Shown: positions 43,143 through 53,055, numbered from the stretch's first letter. The stretch is DNA of 64,000 nt from Lachnospiraceae bacterium NC2008 (GCA_000687675.1 JHWS01000007.1:1-64000); one strand, 5' to 3'. Made by a program: numbers and translations. Notes: generated by a model not told the origin, from the letters alone.

Positions 43143-44132
43143 GTGAAAGTTGTTGTTGTAGGAATGGGTTCTATGGGGAAACGTCGGATTAGACTGCTGA
43201 AAAAGTATGATGAAAATATTACAATATATGGAGTAGATTCAAGTAAAATTCGTCAGGAAGAAGCCCATAAATTATATGGAGTTATTATATGTCAAGATAT
43301 AAAAGAGGCTGTTGAAGAGGGTGCAACTTGTGCCTTTGTTTCGGCTTCTCCGCTTGCGCATGCTTCAATCATTAAGGAGTGTCTAGAGAGAGGATTGAAT
43401 GTTTTTACGGAACTTAATGTTGTATCAGATGGATACTCTGAAAATCAAAAACTGGCAAAGGAAAAGAGAAAGGTATTATTCCTTTCGTCAACATTCCTTT
43501 ATCGTTTAGAAATAAAATATATAAGACAGAGGGTTGAAAAAACAGGTGGAAAGTTTGCTTATTTTTATCATGTTGGTCAGTGGCTCCCTGATTGGCATCC
43601 ATGGGAAAACTACAAAGATTTCTTTGTTTTCAATAAACGAACAAATGGAGTAAGGGAAATTATGGTTCGAGAGCTTCCTTGGCTAACAGAAACATTTGGA
43701 GACATAGAGAGCTGGAGTATTGAAATGAGCAATATATCTTCTTTAAAGGTTGATTATCCAGACGCTTATTTTATGATATTAAATCATGATTCTGGAACAA
43801 GAGGAGTTGTGTTAATGGATGTTGTCGCTCGTAAATCTTCAATTAATTTAGAAGTCATAAGTGAGAATCTTTATCTTACATGGGATGGAACACCAACTGG
43901 AGTAAAGGAATATGATATTGCTAATAAAGAGGAGAAGTCTATTCATCTTTATGATACCTACGAGCATAATGATAAGTATGCTAAAAATATAATCGAGGAC
44001 GCATATGCAAACGAAATAGTTGCTTTTTTTAATCAAGTAAACAGCGGAGTAGAACCAATATATAATTTTGAGAAAGATCAGCGAGTTCTAGATATCATGG
44101 ATGGATTGGAGGACAAACTGATTAATGAATAA
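43143..44132 (+). CDS. Gfo/Idh/MocA oxidoreductase in the nonulosonate block
   Basis: A 329-aa NAD(P)-binding protein. GTG 43143 after the strong ribosome site AGGAGGTTATT gives VKVVVVGMGSMGKRRIRLLK; an earlier in-frame ATG at 43059 lies inside neuC. The catalytic EKP motif is altered to ELNV (NVFTELNVVSDG near 85), so its chemistry may differ. WLPDWHPWENYKDFFVFNK near 150 is a distinctive loop seen in oxidoreductases of nonulosonate clusters. It probably modifies the sugar (inference). It overlaps the next gene by eight bases. Confidence 0.82.
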   Translation: MKVVVVGMGSMGKRRIRLLKKYDENITIYGVDSSKIRQEEAHKLYGVIICQDIKEAVEEGATCAFVSASPLAHASIIKECLERGLNVFTELNVVSDGYSENQKLAKEKRKVLFLSSTFLYRLEIKYIRQRVEKTGGKFAYFYHVGQWLPDWHPWENYKDFFVFNKRTNGVREIMVRELPWLTETFGDIESWSIEMSNISSLKVDYPDAYFMILNHDSGTRGVVLMDVVARKSSINLEVISENLYLTWDGTPTGVKEYDIANKEEKSIHLYDTYEHNDKYAKNIIEDAYANEIVAFFNQVNSGVEPIYNFEKDQRVLDIMDGLEDKLINE

Positions 44133-45063
44133 AAAATGGAAGATAGCTTTTTGTGGATTAGGATCTATAGGTTCTCGCCATTTAAGGAATATAATGCAAG
44201 TATTGGAAGAACGAGAAGATACTTATTTAGTTGATTGGATTGCAAATACTGCTCGTCCTACTCCAAAAGAATTTAAAGATGTAATACGTAATTGTTACAC
44301 TTATGAGGACACAATTGATTCAGATTATGACATAATCTTTGTAACAAATCCTACTTATATGCATTTTAAAACAATAAAAAAATATCAGTGGAATACAAAA
44401 AGTTTATTCATAGAAAAGCCATTATACTCGGATGATTCAAAAACGATAGAGAAGATAAATCCTGAGTGTATATATTATATCGCATGTCCTATTCGTTATA
44501 AGAAAGTTATTCAATTTGTGAAAAATAATATTAATCCAGAGAATGTACTATCTGCTATAGCGGTATGCTCTTCCTATCTTCCAGAATGGAGAAAGGGTAC
44601 TGACTATAGAAAGGGATATTCTGCTTTAAAGAGCATGGGTGGAGGAGTATCTTTGGATTTAATTCATGAGTTAGATTATATTTTTTATTTATTTGGCATG
44701 CCTAATGAAATTTACAATATTAGAGGTCATGTGTCAACTCTCGAGATAGATAGTGATGACGTTTCGGTTTATATTGCAAGGCTTAACAAAGCGATTGTAC
44801 AGGTTTATGTAGATTATATAGGCAAATCCGATATTAGAAACTTAACTTTATTTTGTAAGGAAGATACTGTAGAGATTGATTTACTGAAGAATAAAATAAA
44901 GTATTTACGTGCTGGGAAATCATTTGACTTTGATGAACAGCGAGATGATTTTCAGATGAATGAGCTTAGATATTTTTTGGATATTTTTGAAAATAAAAAA
45001 GAAAATATAAATGATATGTGTAGGGCGTATCAAACATTGAAAGCAACATTTGGGAGAATATAA
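44125..45063 (+). CDS. Second Gfo/Idh/MocA oxidoreductase of the nonulosonate block
   Basis: A 312-aa Rossmann protein beginning MNKKWKIAFCGLGSIGSRHL, with SLFIEKPLYSD near 91 (EKP catalytic motif intact) and YYIACPIRYKKVIQFVKNNI. SYLPEWRKGTDYRKGYSA and GGGVSLDLIHELDYIFYLFG (about 150-190) match the oxidoreductases that accompany NeuB/NeuA and legionaminate pathways (PtmA-like neighbours). It may reduce or oxidise the sugar or its precursor. Overlaps its upstream partner by eight bases and is two bases from neuA, so the block is one operon. Confidence 0.85.
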   Translation: MNKKWKIAFCGLGSIGSRHLRNIMQVLEEREDTYLVDWIANTARPTPKEFKDVIRNCYTYEDTIDSDYDIIFVTNPTYMHFKTIKKYQWNTKSLFIEKPLYSDDSKTIEKINPECIYYIACPIRYKKVIQFVKNNINPENVLSAIAVCSSYLPEWRKGTDYRKGYSALKSMGGGVSLDLIHELDYIFYLFGMPNEIYNIRGHVSTLEIDSDDVSVYIARLNKAIVQVYVDYIGKSDIRNLTLFCKEDTVEIDLLKNKIKYLRAGKSFDFDEQRDDFQMNELRYFLDIFENKKENINDMCRAYQTLKATFGRI

Positions 45064-45065
45064 TT

Positions 45066-45875
45066 ATGAACTATCTTTTTACAATCTGCGGGAGAGCGGG
45101 ATCAAAGGGACTTAAAAGTAAAAATATTAGTGACTTTGATGGTATTCCTCTTGTATATTATACGGTTGGTGTTATGAGCAAGGTGATAGATGAGTTGAAA
45201 GATGAAGGTCATAATGCTAGTGTTGTTTTGAGTACGGATAGTAATGAGTTAGCGGATAGTATATCAAGACAGAAGGTGCTTGATATACTATTTCTTCCTA
45301 GAAGTGAAGAATTATCAGGTGATAGAGTTGCTAAAGTTACTGTTATTAAAGATGCTTTGATTAGGGCAGAAGAGAGTTTTAATTGTAAATTTGATTATCT
45401 TATTGACCTTGATATTACATCACCTCTTAGAACAGTAAAAGATGTACTTTCTGCGATAAGAAAAAAAGAAGAACGAAAAGATACAGACTATGTTTACTCA
45501 CTTTCTCCAGCAAGAAAAAATCCTTATTTCAACATGGCAAAAGAAACAAATGGATTATATGAAAAAGTTATTCATGCAAACTATATTTCAAGGCAAGAAA
45601 CACCTCTTGTTTATGACATGAATGCTTCGATTTATGTATATGAAATCAATGCTTTGATAAATAAGGAGCCAACAGGATTCTTTAACGATGGTGCTGATGC
45701 AATAATAATGAGGGATACGGGAATACTTGATATAGATTGTCAGGAAGACAAGGAGATGATGGAGGTTCTAGCTAGATATTATTTCTTTCAAAAGGATGAG
45801 GAGTTTAAGGAAATAAAGAAGTTAGCGCATAAAGTAAACATATCTTCTTGGAGACCAGCTATGAAAGACCACTAA
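45066..45875 (+). CDS. neuA: CMP-nonulosonate (acylneuraminate) cytidylyltransferase NeuA
   Basis: A 269-aa enzyme that activates the nine-carbon sugar with CTP. The N-terminal ICGRAGSKGLKSKNI is the CTP-binding signature (RxGSKxxxxKN). DYLIDLDITSPLRTVKDVL near 115 holds the metal-binding Asp residues, and YDMNASIYVYEINALI near 180 the sugar-binding region. The length is about 40 residues longer than the minimal core, with a basic C-terminus. It ends the neuB block; a gene remnant follows at 45887. Confidence 0.93.
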   Translation: MNYLFTICGRAGSKGLKSKNISDFDGIPLVYYTVGVMSKVIDELKDEGHNASVVLSTDSNELADSISRQKVLDILFLPRSEELSGDRVAKVTVIKDALIRAEESFNCKFDYLIDLDITSPLRTVKDVLSAIRKKEERKDTDYVYSLSPARKNPYFNMAKETNGLYEKVIHANYISRQETPLVYDMNASIYVYEINALINKEPTGFFNDGADAIIMRDTGILDIDCQEDKEMMEVLARYYFFQKDEEFKEIKKLAHKVNISSWRPAMKDH

Positions 45876-45886
45876 ATTAATAAGTA

Positions 45887-45970
45887 GGATCAAATAATGA
45901 CGATTTAGCCAAAGAATTAGAGGCGGCTATAAAGTGTATGGGTGACAAATTAGGATTTAATGTTATAGAA
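45887..45970 (+). pseudogene. 3' remnant of an unknown gene
   Basis: One open frame from 45887 (after an in-frame TAA at 45881-45883) to TAA at 45968-45970 encodes a coding-like tail with DDLAKELEAAIKCMGDKL and ends NVIE. No start codon with a ribosome site fits. It looks like the C-terminal tail of a lost gene, left at the junction between the AT-rich sugar cassette and the membrane-protein block. The parent family is not recognised. Confidence 0.45.
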
Positions 45971-45991
45971 TAAAGGACATATTTACGTATA

Positions 45992-48031
45992 ATGGCTTCA
46001 TTTATTGTACTGCCTATCACAGCCGCTTTGGCGGTTCTTGGCAAGCGAAGGTTCGAGGAAACAGTATTCCCCGCTATAGGTATAATTATTCTAACTTTCT
46101 TCCTTACAGGTATCTTTGGATCTCTGAAGGCAGGTTTTTTTGGGCTACCTATTATATTAATTGCCTCTGTAGCAGGACTTGTAGTTAAGAAAAAACTAAT
46201 TAAGGAATACGTACTGACTCCGGGGTTTATAGCATTTCTTTTTTTATATCTTTTCTTCTATTTTTTTTCCAAGGGAAGATTCTTTACTATAGACGCTGAT
46301 ACTTTGGATTATATTAGGCCTATGCTTCGTATATGGGATACAGGAAGCCTTAAGGATGATTGCCTTTACTATGACCTTAACTGGCCCCTTCCTTTAGTTT
46401 CTATATGGGCTTATTTTTGTTCTTTTACGGCTAAGTCATTATCACAGGGAACATGTCTCTTTGCCTATGATATATTTATTATCTCTGCACTTATGCCCCT
46501 CTTTACTGGAATAAAATCTTTTAAGGAACATAGCCGTCAGTGGCTTCTTATGTTACTTCTTTGTATATTACTTCCTATTCTTAAGTTTCAAGGGGGATAT
46601 GTCACTTATCATATGGTTCTTCCCCAGCTTGCATCTATGGTATATACATATCTTATGTTTCATAAGATTATATATGCTAGTGTAAAAGATTCTTCAAGAT
46701 GGTGGTATGTAGCATACGCCTCTTATGGTCTTATATTATCCTGTCTTCTAACTTCTTATGGAGTTTATGCCTCTATTCCTCTTATTATGGCTATAGCCTC
46801 TTATGAATTCACAGTCTTGAAAAGATGGATATATATTGTAGTAACTCTTGGGTCTGCATGTATATTGGCAACCTTATTTAGTCTTTACGGCCTCTCTATT
46901 TCTTCTAAGGGCTCTATAGGTATTCTTACTCTGCCTAAGGTTTTCTTTGGGGCTATATTATTAGCTTCTTTTCTTACTCTTTTTATGAGAATTTATCAGG
47001 AGCGCAACAGGAAACTGGCTCTTATAATTATTCTTATTATTACAGCCGCTATTGTTGGCATTATAGTTGCAACCCTTAGGTTTGGCAGTCATAAGCCTGA
47101 ACTAATGGCAGGACTTATGGAATACACAGGTAAGCTTTTTGAAGGGGGAGCTGGTGAGAGTCCATATGTTATAGGAAGGAGGGTAATTCCTATATATGAT
47201 ATAACTTTCCTAATTATAGTACTTTTTATTTCCGGCCTTGCTTCAGGAAGAATTATAAAGGATAATCCAACTCTTTCTACAAGGATTTATGCCTTCAACA
47301 TGTCATATATCTTCGGAACTATTATGTATCTGGTAGTTCTTTGTATATATTATATATGCTTTATAAGAAGGCCAGATGCCGATATTCAGCCTTCTATAGC
47401 CGCCTATACTGCTCCGCTTATAGTACTTTCTGTAGTATATGCTCTTATGCTTTCATTCTTAGCTTATAAGAAAGACATAGTTCTGATAGTAGCTGTCATA
47501 TGCCTTGTTGCCTGCGTATTTGCAGACCCGGTAGAGGCTATATTTAATAAAAAAGAATATACAGATGAATATCCACTTATTACAAAGTGTAAGGAAGAAG
47601 GACAGGTTACCTTTAATGGTGATGATAGAGTATTCTATATAGACAGAGACCTTCTAGATGAACTTCCTGTTTCCTTCGAATATGCTGTATTCCCAGCAGG
47701 TACAGGCTCTATTAATGGTATGTACTATAATCCAGACCCATACAAATGGTCAGATATCAAGCGTACTATTACCCCGGAAGAATTGGCATCAACGATAGAA
47801 AAGGGTAATTATACTTATGTATATATTAAGAATGTAGATGATTTCTTCTATATGACCTTCTATACAGATTTTGCTAATTGGGGTGAGGATATAAGGAATG
47901 ATGCCTTATATAGAGTAGCTTATGATGGAGGTGGACAACTTCAAATAGAATATATAGCTGGACTTGAAATAATTGAAGAAGAGTCTGAAGAAGTAGAAGA
48001 ATCTAATGAAGATGCCTGGGAGGAAGAATAA
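45992..48031 (+). CDS. Large polytopic membrane protein (GT-C-like), paralogue 1
   Basis: A 679-aa protein with about 14 hydrophobic segments in the first 530 residues and a soluble C-terminal domain (KKEYTDEYPLITKCKEEGQV ... FYIDRDLLDELP) that ends in a Glu-rich tail (EEESEEVEESNEDAWEEE). The external loop IDADTLDYIRPMLRIWDTGS near 98-117 recalls the acidic loop of GT-C transferases that use polyprenyl-linked donors. I do not recognise a named family. The next gene is a diverged paralogue and starts on its stop codon (TAATG), so the pair arose by tandem duplication. Confidence 0.65.
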   Translation: MASFIVLPITAALAVLGKRRFEETVFPAIGIIILTFFLTGIFGSLKAGFFGLPIILIASVAGLVVKKKLIKEYVLTPGFIAFLFLYLFFYFFSKGRFFTIDADTLDYIRPMLRIWDTGSLKDDCLYYDLNWPLPLVSIWAYFCSFTAKSLSQGTCLFAYDIFIISALMPLFTGIKSFKEHSRQWLLMLLLCILLPILKFQGGYVTYHMVLPQLASMVYTYLMFHKIIYASVKDSSRWWYVAYASYGLILSCLLTSYGVYASIPLIMAIASYEFTVLKRWIYIVVTLGSACILATLFSLYGLSISSKGSIGILTLPKVFFGAILLASFLTLFMRIYQERNRKLALIIILIITAAIVGIIVATLRFGSHKPELMAGLMEYTGKLFEGGAGESPYVIGRRVIPIYDITFLIIVLFISGLASGRIIKDNPTLSTRIYAFNMSYIFGTIMYLVVLCIYYICFIRRPDADIQPSIAAYTAPLIVLSVVYALMLSFLAYKKDIVLIVAVICLVACVFADPVEAIFNKKEYTDEYPLITKCKEEGQVTFNGDDRVFYIDRDLLDELPVSFEYAVFPAGTGSINGMYYNPDPYKWSDIKRTITPEELASTIEKGNYTYVYIKNVDDFFYMTFYTDFANWGEDIRNDALYRVAYDGGGQLQIEYIAGLEIIEEESEEVEESNEDAWEEE

Positions 48032-50013
48032 TGGGTATACTTGTTATCCTTCCCATAGCAGCTGCAATAGCCCTTCTATCCAGAAAGAAGATAGAAGATT
48101 ACTTCTTTCTGGCAATATGCCTGGTTATTATAGCAATACTTATATCAGGATATGGTTTTGGAACTACTATTCCAGGCTATAAAGCAGGAGTTATACTAGG
48201 CGTTATATCTATTATCTATTGTATAACTATAGTTTTTGTTGATAGAGACAGATTCGGAAATTATGTTCTTACTCCTGGGCTTTGGATTATGCTAATTTTT
48301 ACTGTATTATCTGGTCTTATTCTTATAGGTAAGAATGGTCTAGGGGGGAATACTAATACATATGCCACACATATTCCACAGGTATTAAATATGTATAGGT
48401 ATTCTGATATTGGTGATATCGGTAAAAAATGTAAGAATTATAACTTATTATACACAACTCCTGTCTACACAACATGGAGCTATTTTTGCAATTTATTATG
48501 GTATGAGTATTCTGATGGTATCAACCTTTGGTCCAGACAGATATTTATTATGGCAGCATTTATGCCTTGCTTTACATCAGTAAGTAAGAATGAATGGAAG
48601 AAGCTTCTTCTTATTTCTTTATGTCTAATGGTTATCCCTCGTATGGTTGGGGCTACCTATGACTATATGCCCGATATTCCTACAGCGGCCGTTTCAATAT
48701 ATGGAACACTTATGATGATTAAGTTCTATAGAAACAAAGAGGGAGATAATTCATGGTATTTGTTAGGCGCTGGTCTCTGTCTTCTTTATGCTTGTGTGAT
48801 GAAGAGAGCTGGGGCAATATATATATTCGGCATAGTTGGTATAACAGTTATAGGAACTATGGACAGAATATTTGATAAGGAATCAAGGCAAAAGTTCTAT
48901 AAAAAACTGGAACCACTATTTGCTTTAACTCTTTCTTGTGTTTTAACTTTAGTATTTATCAGAAGAAGAAATAAAGTAGATGGAAAAGATGTTTTACTTA
49001 CCTGGCTTCCTACAGTATGTTATTTTATGTATCTTGCTATGGGGATTGTCTGCTTTCTTATAAAGAAACTTGCTAAAGGAAAAAAATATATATCTTCACT
49101 TATTGTAACTTTTTCATTTTTCGCTGCTACTACATATGGAGTTTTATTATCTGTTAAGCTAGCATGGCAAAGACTAAAGATTACAGAGACTGGTAAAATT
49201 AGAGAGATTGCCTACAGATATTTTAATATGTGGTTTACTGAAAAGTATTCTGATGGAAGTAGATTTGCTGGTGGCTGGTTTATATCTGATATGGCATACA
49301 TACTGATACTTTTAACTGTCATAATTATAGTAAGGTACCTAATAGAAGATAAGAAACTGTCCTATAATGGCACTCTCCATAACTTGGACAACACTATTCT
49401 TGTAGCATTTTCCGGTTATGTTATGTATATGCTATTATATCTTTTTATATATGTATATAGACAGAGTAAGTATATAAGAGGCGATTTATTCGTATATCCA
49501 AAGAGGTACCTTGGCCCAGCTGTGATGCTGGTAACTACCCTGGTATTATACGAACTTCTAAACCTAGGCAGTAAGTATATAGAGAAGATTCTTATGTGCT
49601 CCGTAATCTTCCTGATGCTCCTCTTGCCATACAACCCATTCCACATCCTTTCCATCGATGACAAGATTGGCTGGGATGATTATAATAAGATGTATGAGCA
49701 AGCCGGCGTGGAACTTACTGAAGAAGATTGTGTCCTTTGCCTAGGCCCCGACCACTGCTTGTATTACGCCTTTCCGGCGTATAGTAGCCGTGATATGAGC
49801 GCATATGAAGCTAGTACTCCACCTGAGGAATGGGCTGAGAAAGTTAAAAGTTTCGACTATCTCCTTATTGAGGACTATAACCGAAACTTCCCAGAAACAT
49901 ATAAAGATATGTTTGAAGGTGGGATATCAAGTATAAAAAAATTAGCCCTATATAAGATAGAAACTATGGAAGATGGTAGTGTTAAGTTTGTAAGGTGTAG
50001 AGGGCAGTTATAA
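48031..50013 (+). CDS. Large polytopic membrane protein (GT-C-like), paralogue 2
   Basis: A 660-aa protein with the same build as its upstream neighbour: N-terminus ILPIAAAIALLSRKKIEDYF (compare ITAALAVLGKRRFEETVF), external loop NTNTYATHIPQVLNMYRYSD, many helices, and a soluble C-terminus ending in FDYLLIEDYNRNFPETYKDM. One-base overlap with the upstream gene means coupled translation. Activity is unknown; a membrane glycosyltransferase working with the CotH/VTC genes downstream is an inference. Confidence 0.65.
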   Translation: MGILVILPIAAAIALLSRKKIEDYFFLAICLVIIAILISGYGFGTTIPGYKAGVILGVISIIYCITIVFVDRDRFGNYVLTPGLWIMLIFTVLSGLILIGKNGLGGNTNTYATHIPQVLNMYRYSDIGDIGKKCKNYNLLYTTPVYTTWSYFCNLLWYEYSDGINLWSRQIFIMAAFMPCFTSVSKNEWKKLLLISLCLMVIPRMVGATYDYMPDIPTAAVSIYGTLMMIKFYRNKEGDNSWYLLGAGLCLLYACVMKRAGAIYIFGIVGITVIGTMDRIFDKESRQKFYKKLEPLFALTLSCVLTLVFIRRRNKVDGKDVLLTWLPTVCYFMYLAMGIVCFLIKKLAKGKKYISSLIVTFSFFAATTYGVLLSVKLAWQRLKITETGKIREIAYRYFNMWFTEKYSDGSRFAGGWFISDMAYILILLTVIIIVRYLIEDKKLSYNGTLHNLDNTILVAFSGYVMYMLLYLFIYVYRQSKYIRGDLFVYPKRYLGPAVMLVTTLVLYELLNLGSKYIEKILMCSVIFLMLLLPYNPFHILSIDDKIGWDDYNKMYEQAGVELTEEDCVLCLGPDHCLYYAFPAYSSRDMSAYEASTPPEEWAEKVKSFDYLLIEDYNRNFPETYKDMFEGGISSIKKLALYKIETMEDGSVKFVRCRGQL

Positions 50014-50038
50014 GGTAAGTATTACAGCTTATTTATTA

Positions 50039-50728
50039 ATGGATCAGAATATTAAAACCTACAGAAAAGAAATTAAATACATCATACCCTATGACAAGGC
50101 CCTTAAGATAAGAGAGGATATCTCCGCGACCTGCCAGGAAGACAGTCATAATGGGGATAGCGGTTACAGAATAAGAAGTTTATACTTTGATTCTCTATAT
50201 AACCATGATTACTATACTAAAGTTAATGGTACCCAGGTAAGAAAGAAAATCAGGCTTAGAACCTATGGGGATAGTCAGGTTTACAAGCTTGAATTAAAGC
50301 AAAAATCATCTGACAATCAGCTTAAGGAAAGCCTTATAGTATCAGAAGAGGATGCCCGCCTACTTGCCTCCGGAGACTATGAAGTATTACAATCATATTT
50401 TGATAAGGATATTGCTGTTAGATTGTACAGCCTGCTAACAGCTGGTCTATACAAACCGGTGGTTCTTATAGATTATGAGAGGCAGGCATACATCCATGAT
50501 TTATATGATACTCGTATAACTATTGATAGCGCAGTAAAGGCTTCGGAAGTAGATTTTGATATAGAGAACCAGGATATACTTATGAATCCTATCCTTGAGG
50601 ACAGGTGTATACTGGAGATTAAGTACTCAGGTAAGCTGCTTGGCTTTATATCTGACCTCTTGTCTAAGTATAATCTTAATCAGGAATCATATTCTAAGTA
50701 CGTCAGTGGTAGAATGATATATATTTAA
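50039..50728 (+). CDS. VTC-domain (polyphosphate polymerase-like) protein
   Basis: A 229-aa protein of the VTC/triphosphate-tunnel-metalloenzyme fold: RKEIKYIIPYDKALKI at the start, SGYRIRSLYFDSLYNHDYYT near 38-57, KKIRLRTYGDSQVYKLELKQK near 68-90, ERQAYIHDLYDTRITIDSAV and LEIKYSGKLLGF near the end. The repeated basic and acidic residues line the tunnel. In yeast this domain makes polyphosphate. In bacteria it is often found next to DUF4956 and CotH genes, as here, with function not settled. Confidence 0.88.
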   Translation: MDQNIKTYRKEIKYIIPYDKALKIREDISATCQEDSHNGDSGYRIRSLYFDSLYNHDYYTKVNGTQVRKKIRLRTYGDSQVYKLELKQKSSDNQLKESLIVSEEDARLLASGDYEVLQSYFDKDIAVRLYSLLTAGLYKPVVLIDYERQAYIHDLYDTRITIDSAVKASEVDFDIENQDILMNPILEDRCILEIKYSGKLLGFISDLLSKYNLNQESYSKYVSGRMIYI

Positions 50729-50744
50729 TTGGATTGGTGGAATT

Positions 50745-51419
50745 ATGTCAAAGAAAGAGATATTCGAATATTTTAGCTCTAATGCATACAGCTACAACCT
50801 AAAGCAGACATTTGTAATGCTACTTATTGGGCTGGCAGTTGGACTTGTGATTTACTTTACTTACTATATCTGCAGCGAGAAGGTTGTGTATAACAGGCGC
50901 TTTAACCTGTCTATACTTATTACAGTTCTAATTACTGACCTGATTATGCTACTTATATCATCTAATATAGCAGTTTCTCTTGGTATGGTTGGTGCTCTTT
51001 CTATTGTTAGATTTAGAACGGCTATTAAGGACAGCCGGGATACCATATTTATCTTTTGGGCTATTGCTGAGGGACTGAGTGTTGGTACCAAGTCATTTAA
51101 AATGACTTATGCATCAGTTTTCTTTATCGCTATTATATTTATACTTGGTAGTAAGGTTATATCTACTAGTTATAAATATTTGATGGTGGTGTCGGCATCT
51201 AAAGATGGCGAGTTATGTAAACTAATAGAGGAGAAGTTAGCAACCTCTTGTAATTCATATAGGCTTAGAACTTCTGGTGCTGGTAAAGACAAGATGGAAT
51301 TCATCTATGAGCTGAAGGCTAAGAAGGAGATTAGGTCAGACCTTGTGCTGGATATAGAAGGAATTGAAGGGGTTAATAAGGTTAATTGTGTGATTGAGTC
51401 GGGGGATATAGTTGGGTAA
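50745..51419 (+). CDS. DUF4956 membrane protein
   Basis: A 224-aa protein with three membrane helices in residues 20-150. The highly conserved loop SLGMVGALSIVRFRTAIKDS, followed by DTIFIFWAIAEGLSVGT (about 80-115), is the DUF4956 signature. A small cytosolic C-terminal domain follows. It overlaps the CotH gene by eight bases. The trio VTC-DUF4956-CotH recurs in many bacteria. DUF4956 might channel or couple the product of the VTC protein, but the mechanism is unknown. Confidence 0.88.
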   Translation: MSKKEIFEYFSSNAYSYNLKQTFVMLLIGLAVGLVIYFTYYICSEKVVYNRRFNLSILITVLITDLIMLLISSNIAVSLGMVGALSIVRFRTAIKDSRDTIFIFWAIAEGLSVGTKSFKMTYASVFFIAIIFILGSKVISTSYKYLMVVSASKDGELCKLIEEKLATSCNSYRLRTSGAGKDKMEFIYELKAKKEIRSDLVLDIEGIEGVNKVNCVIESGDIVG

Positions 51420-53055
51420 AAGTAATTTAGCAGGTTTTGCGGTTATAATATTTTCTTCTTTGCTGCTTGCCGGCGCCTTGTTTTTTATTAATGAAACCAA
51501 TAGTAAGAAGGATTATGAGATAACATTTTCTAAAGAAGGTGGCTTTTATGAAGACGCCTTTTTTTTGGAGTTACAGGCATCTTCTAAGGTAAAGATTTAT
51601 TATACTCTGGACGGCTCGGAGCCTACAAAGTCTTCTCTTCTTTATACCGAGCCTATCGAGATAAGCGATGCCAGCCAGAATGACAACATCTGGTGCATGT
51701 CTACTGATGTATCAACTGGATTTCTTGATGATTATATAGAGGAGTACTGCCCTGACTATGATCCAGGTTATACCGTCCCAAATTTCAAAGTTGACAAATG
51801 CACTGTTATACGCGCCGTAGCCATCGATTCCACAGGCCACACCGGCGATATTTATACTAAGAATTATTTTGTGGGATTTGCTGATAAAGTAGGTTATGAC
51901 AATGTTAGATTTGTTTGCATCAACTGTGACCCAGCGGAGTTTTTTGGTTATAAATCGGGCATCTATGTTACAGGAAAGGAATTCGATAATTATCTTGTGT
52001 CTGACCAGTGGATTATAGATAAGAACGAGCGCCGAGATTCATGGGAGAACTGGTACTGCAACTACTCTTCCGGTAAAAATGCCGATGTTAATGTTCAGTG
52101 TTTTGACCAAGATGGCAAGCTTATTTTTGATGAAGCTGCTATTGCCACCATAAAAGGTGAAACATCTGTAGCATATAATCCAAAGAGCCTCAGAATCAAA
52201 TTTGATGCAGGTAGACCGGATGTCTTTGAAGATGGCAAGCATTTGGATGGCTTCTGTCTTGAGGCTTGCGGCCAGGACAATATTATCCTTCTTCGTGACA
52301 AGATAGTTAACGATCTTTGCAAAGATACCCATATTGTTACTAGGGATTATATACCTTGCGTTTTGTTCTTGGACGGTGAGTACTGGGGCTATTACTATAT
52401 CTCCCAGCTAACCGATAAGAACTTCTTCGACCAATATTATAACTGCACCGCCGGTGATGTGGTTTATATGGAAGATAGAAGAATTAACGTGGGAAATGCT
52501 GACGATATGACTGCTTATCAGGAAGCAGTTAATTATATCAAGACTAATGATATGTCAGTCAAGGCTAATTATGACCAGGCCTGCCAGTACATCGATATGG
52601 ACAGCTTTATAGACTACTATGCCGTAGAGTACATAATTGCCAACTGCGACTGGAGCGAATTTCAAAATTACGGAGCATGGCAAACAAGAACACCACAGTA
52701 CAAGTGGAACTATGTATTATTTGACCTTAATACTGCAACAATGGAATGCAAGTTAGCCTCCACCACTCCTCAGGAGTTCTTGAGATATGACGACACAATC
52801 TTCGGTCACCTTAGTCGTAACAGTGAGTTTAGCAATCAGTTTGATTATACAGTTAGTGAACTCTTAGAAAATCAGCTGAGCTATGCCTCTGTGTCTAGCT
52901 ATATAGAGGATTATAAAGAGAAGCATCTGGAGAACCTAAAGCTGAACCAGAGAAGATTCTATAATTCGACCCGAGAAGAGGAGATTGAGAAAGAATTGGA
53001 AGAAGTTCAGGAGTTTTTTAGGGAGAGGGAGAAAGTAAGAAATTGGCCGGAATAG
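51412..53055 (+). CDS. CotH-family kinase with chitobiase-like domain
   Basis: A 547-aa protein. One N-terminal membrane segment (FAVIIFSSLLLAGALFFIN) is followed by a chitobiase/FN3-like domain at about 35-150 (KIYYTLDGSEPTKSSLLYTE). A CotH kinase domain follows at about 165-470 (KSLRIKFDAGRP, QDNIILLRDKIVNDL, PCVLFLDGEYWGYYYISQLT). CotH kinases are atypical protein kinases, secreted or surface-exposed in spores and many bacteria. The start TTG 51412 lies eight bases inside the DUF4956 gene. A C-terminal coiled-coil (EEIEKELEEVQEFFREREK) ends it and overlaps the next gene by 13 bases. Confidence 0.88.
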   Translation: MGKSNLAGFAVIIFSSLLLAGALFFINETNSKKDYEITFSKEGGFYEDAFFLELQASSKVKIYYTLDGSEPTKSSLLYTEPIEISDASQNDNIWCMSTDVSTGFLDDYIEEYCPDYDPGYTVPNFKVDKCTVIRAVAIDSTGHTGDIYTKNYFVGFADKVGYDNVRFVCINCDPAEFFGYKSGIYVTGKEFDNYLVSDQWIIDKNERRDSWENWYCNYSSGKNADVNVQCFDQDGKLIFDEAAIATIKGETSVAYNPKSLRIKFDAGRPDVFEDGKHLDGFCLEACGQDNIILLRDKIVNDLCKDTHIVTRDYIPCVLFLDGEYWGYYYISQLTDKNFFDQYYNCTAGDVVYMEDRRINVGNADDMTAYQEAVNYIKTNDMSVKANYDQACQYIDMDSFIDYYAVEYIIANCDWSEFQNYGAWQTRTPQYKWNYVLFDLNTATMECKLASTTPQEFLRYDDTIFGHLSRNSEFSNQFDYTVSELLENQLSYASVSSYIEDYKEKHLENLKLNQRRFYNSTREEEIEKELEEVQEFFREREKVRNWPE

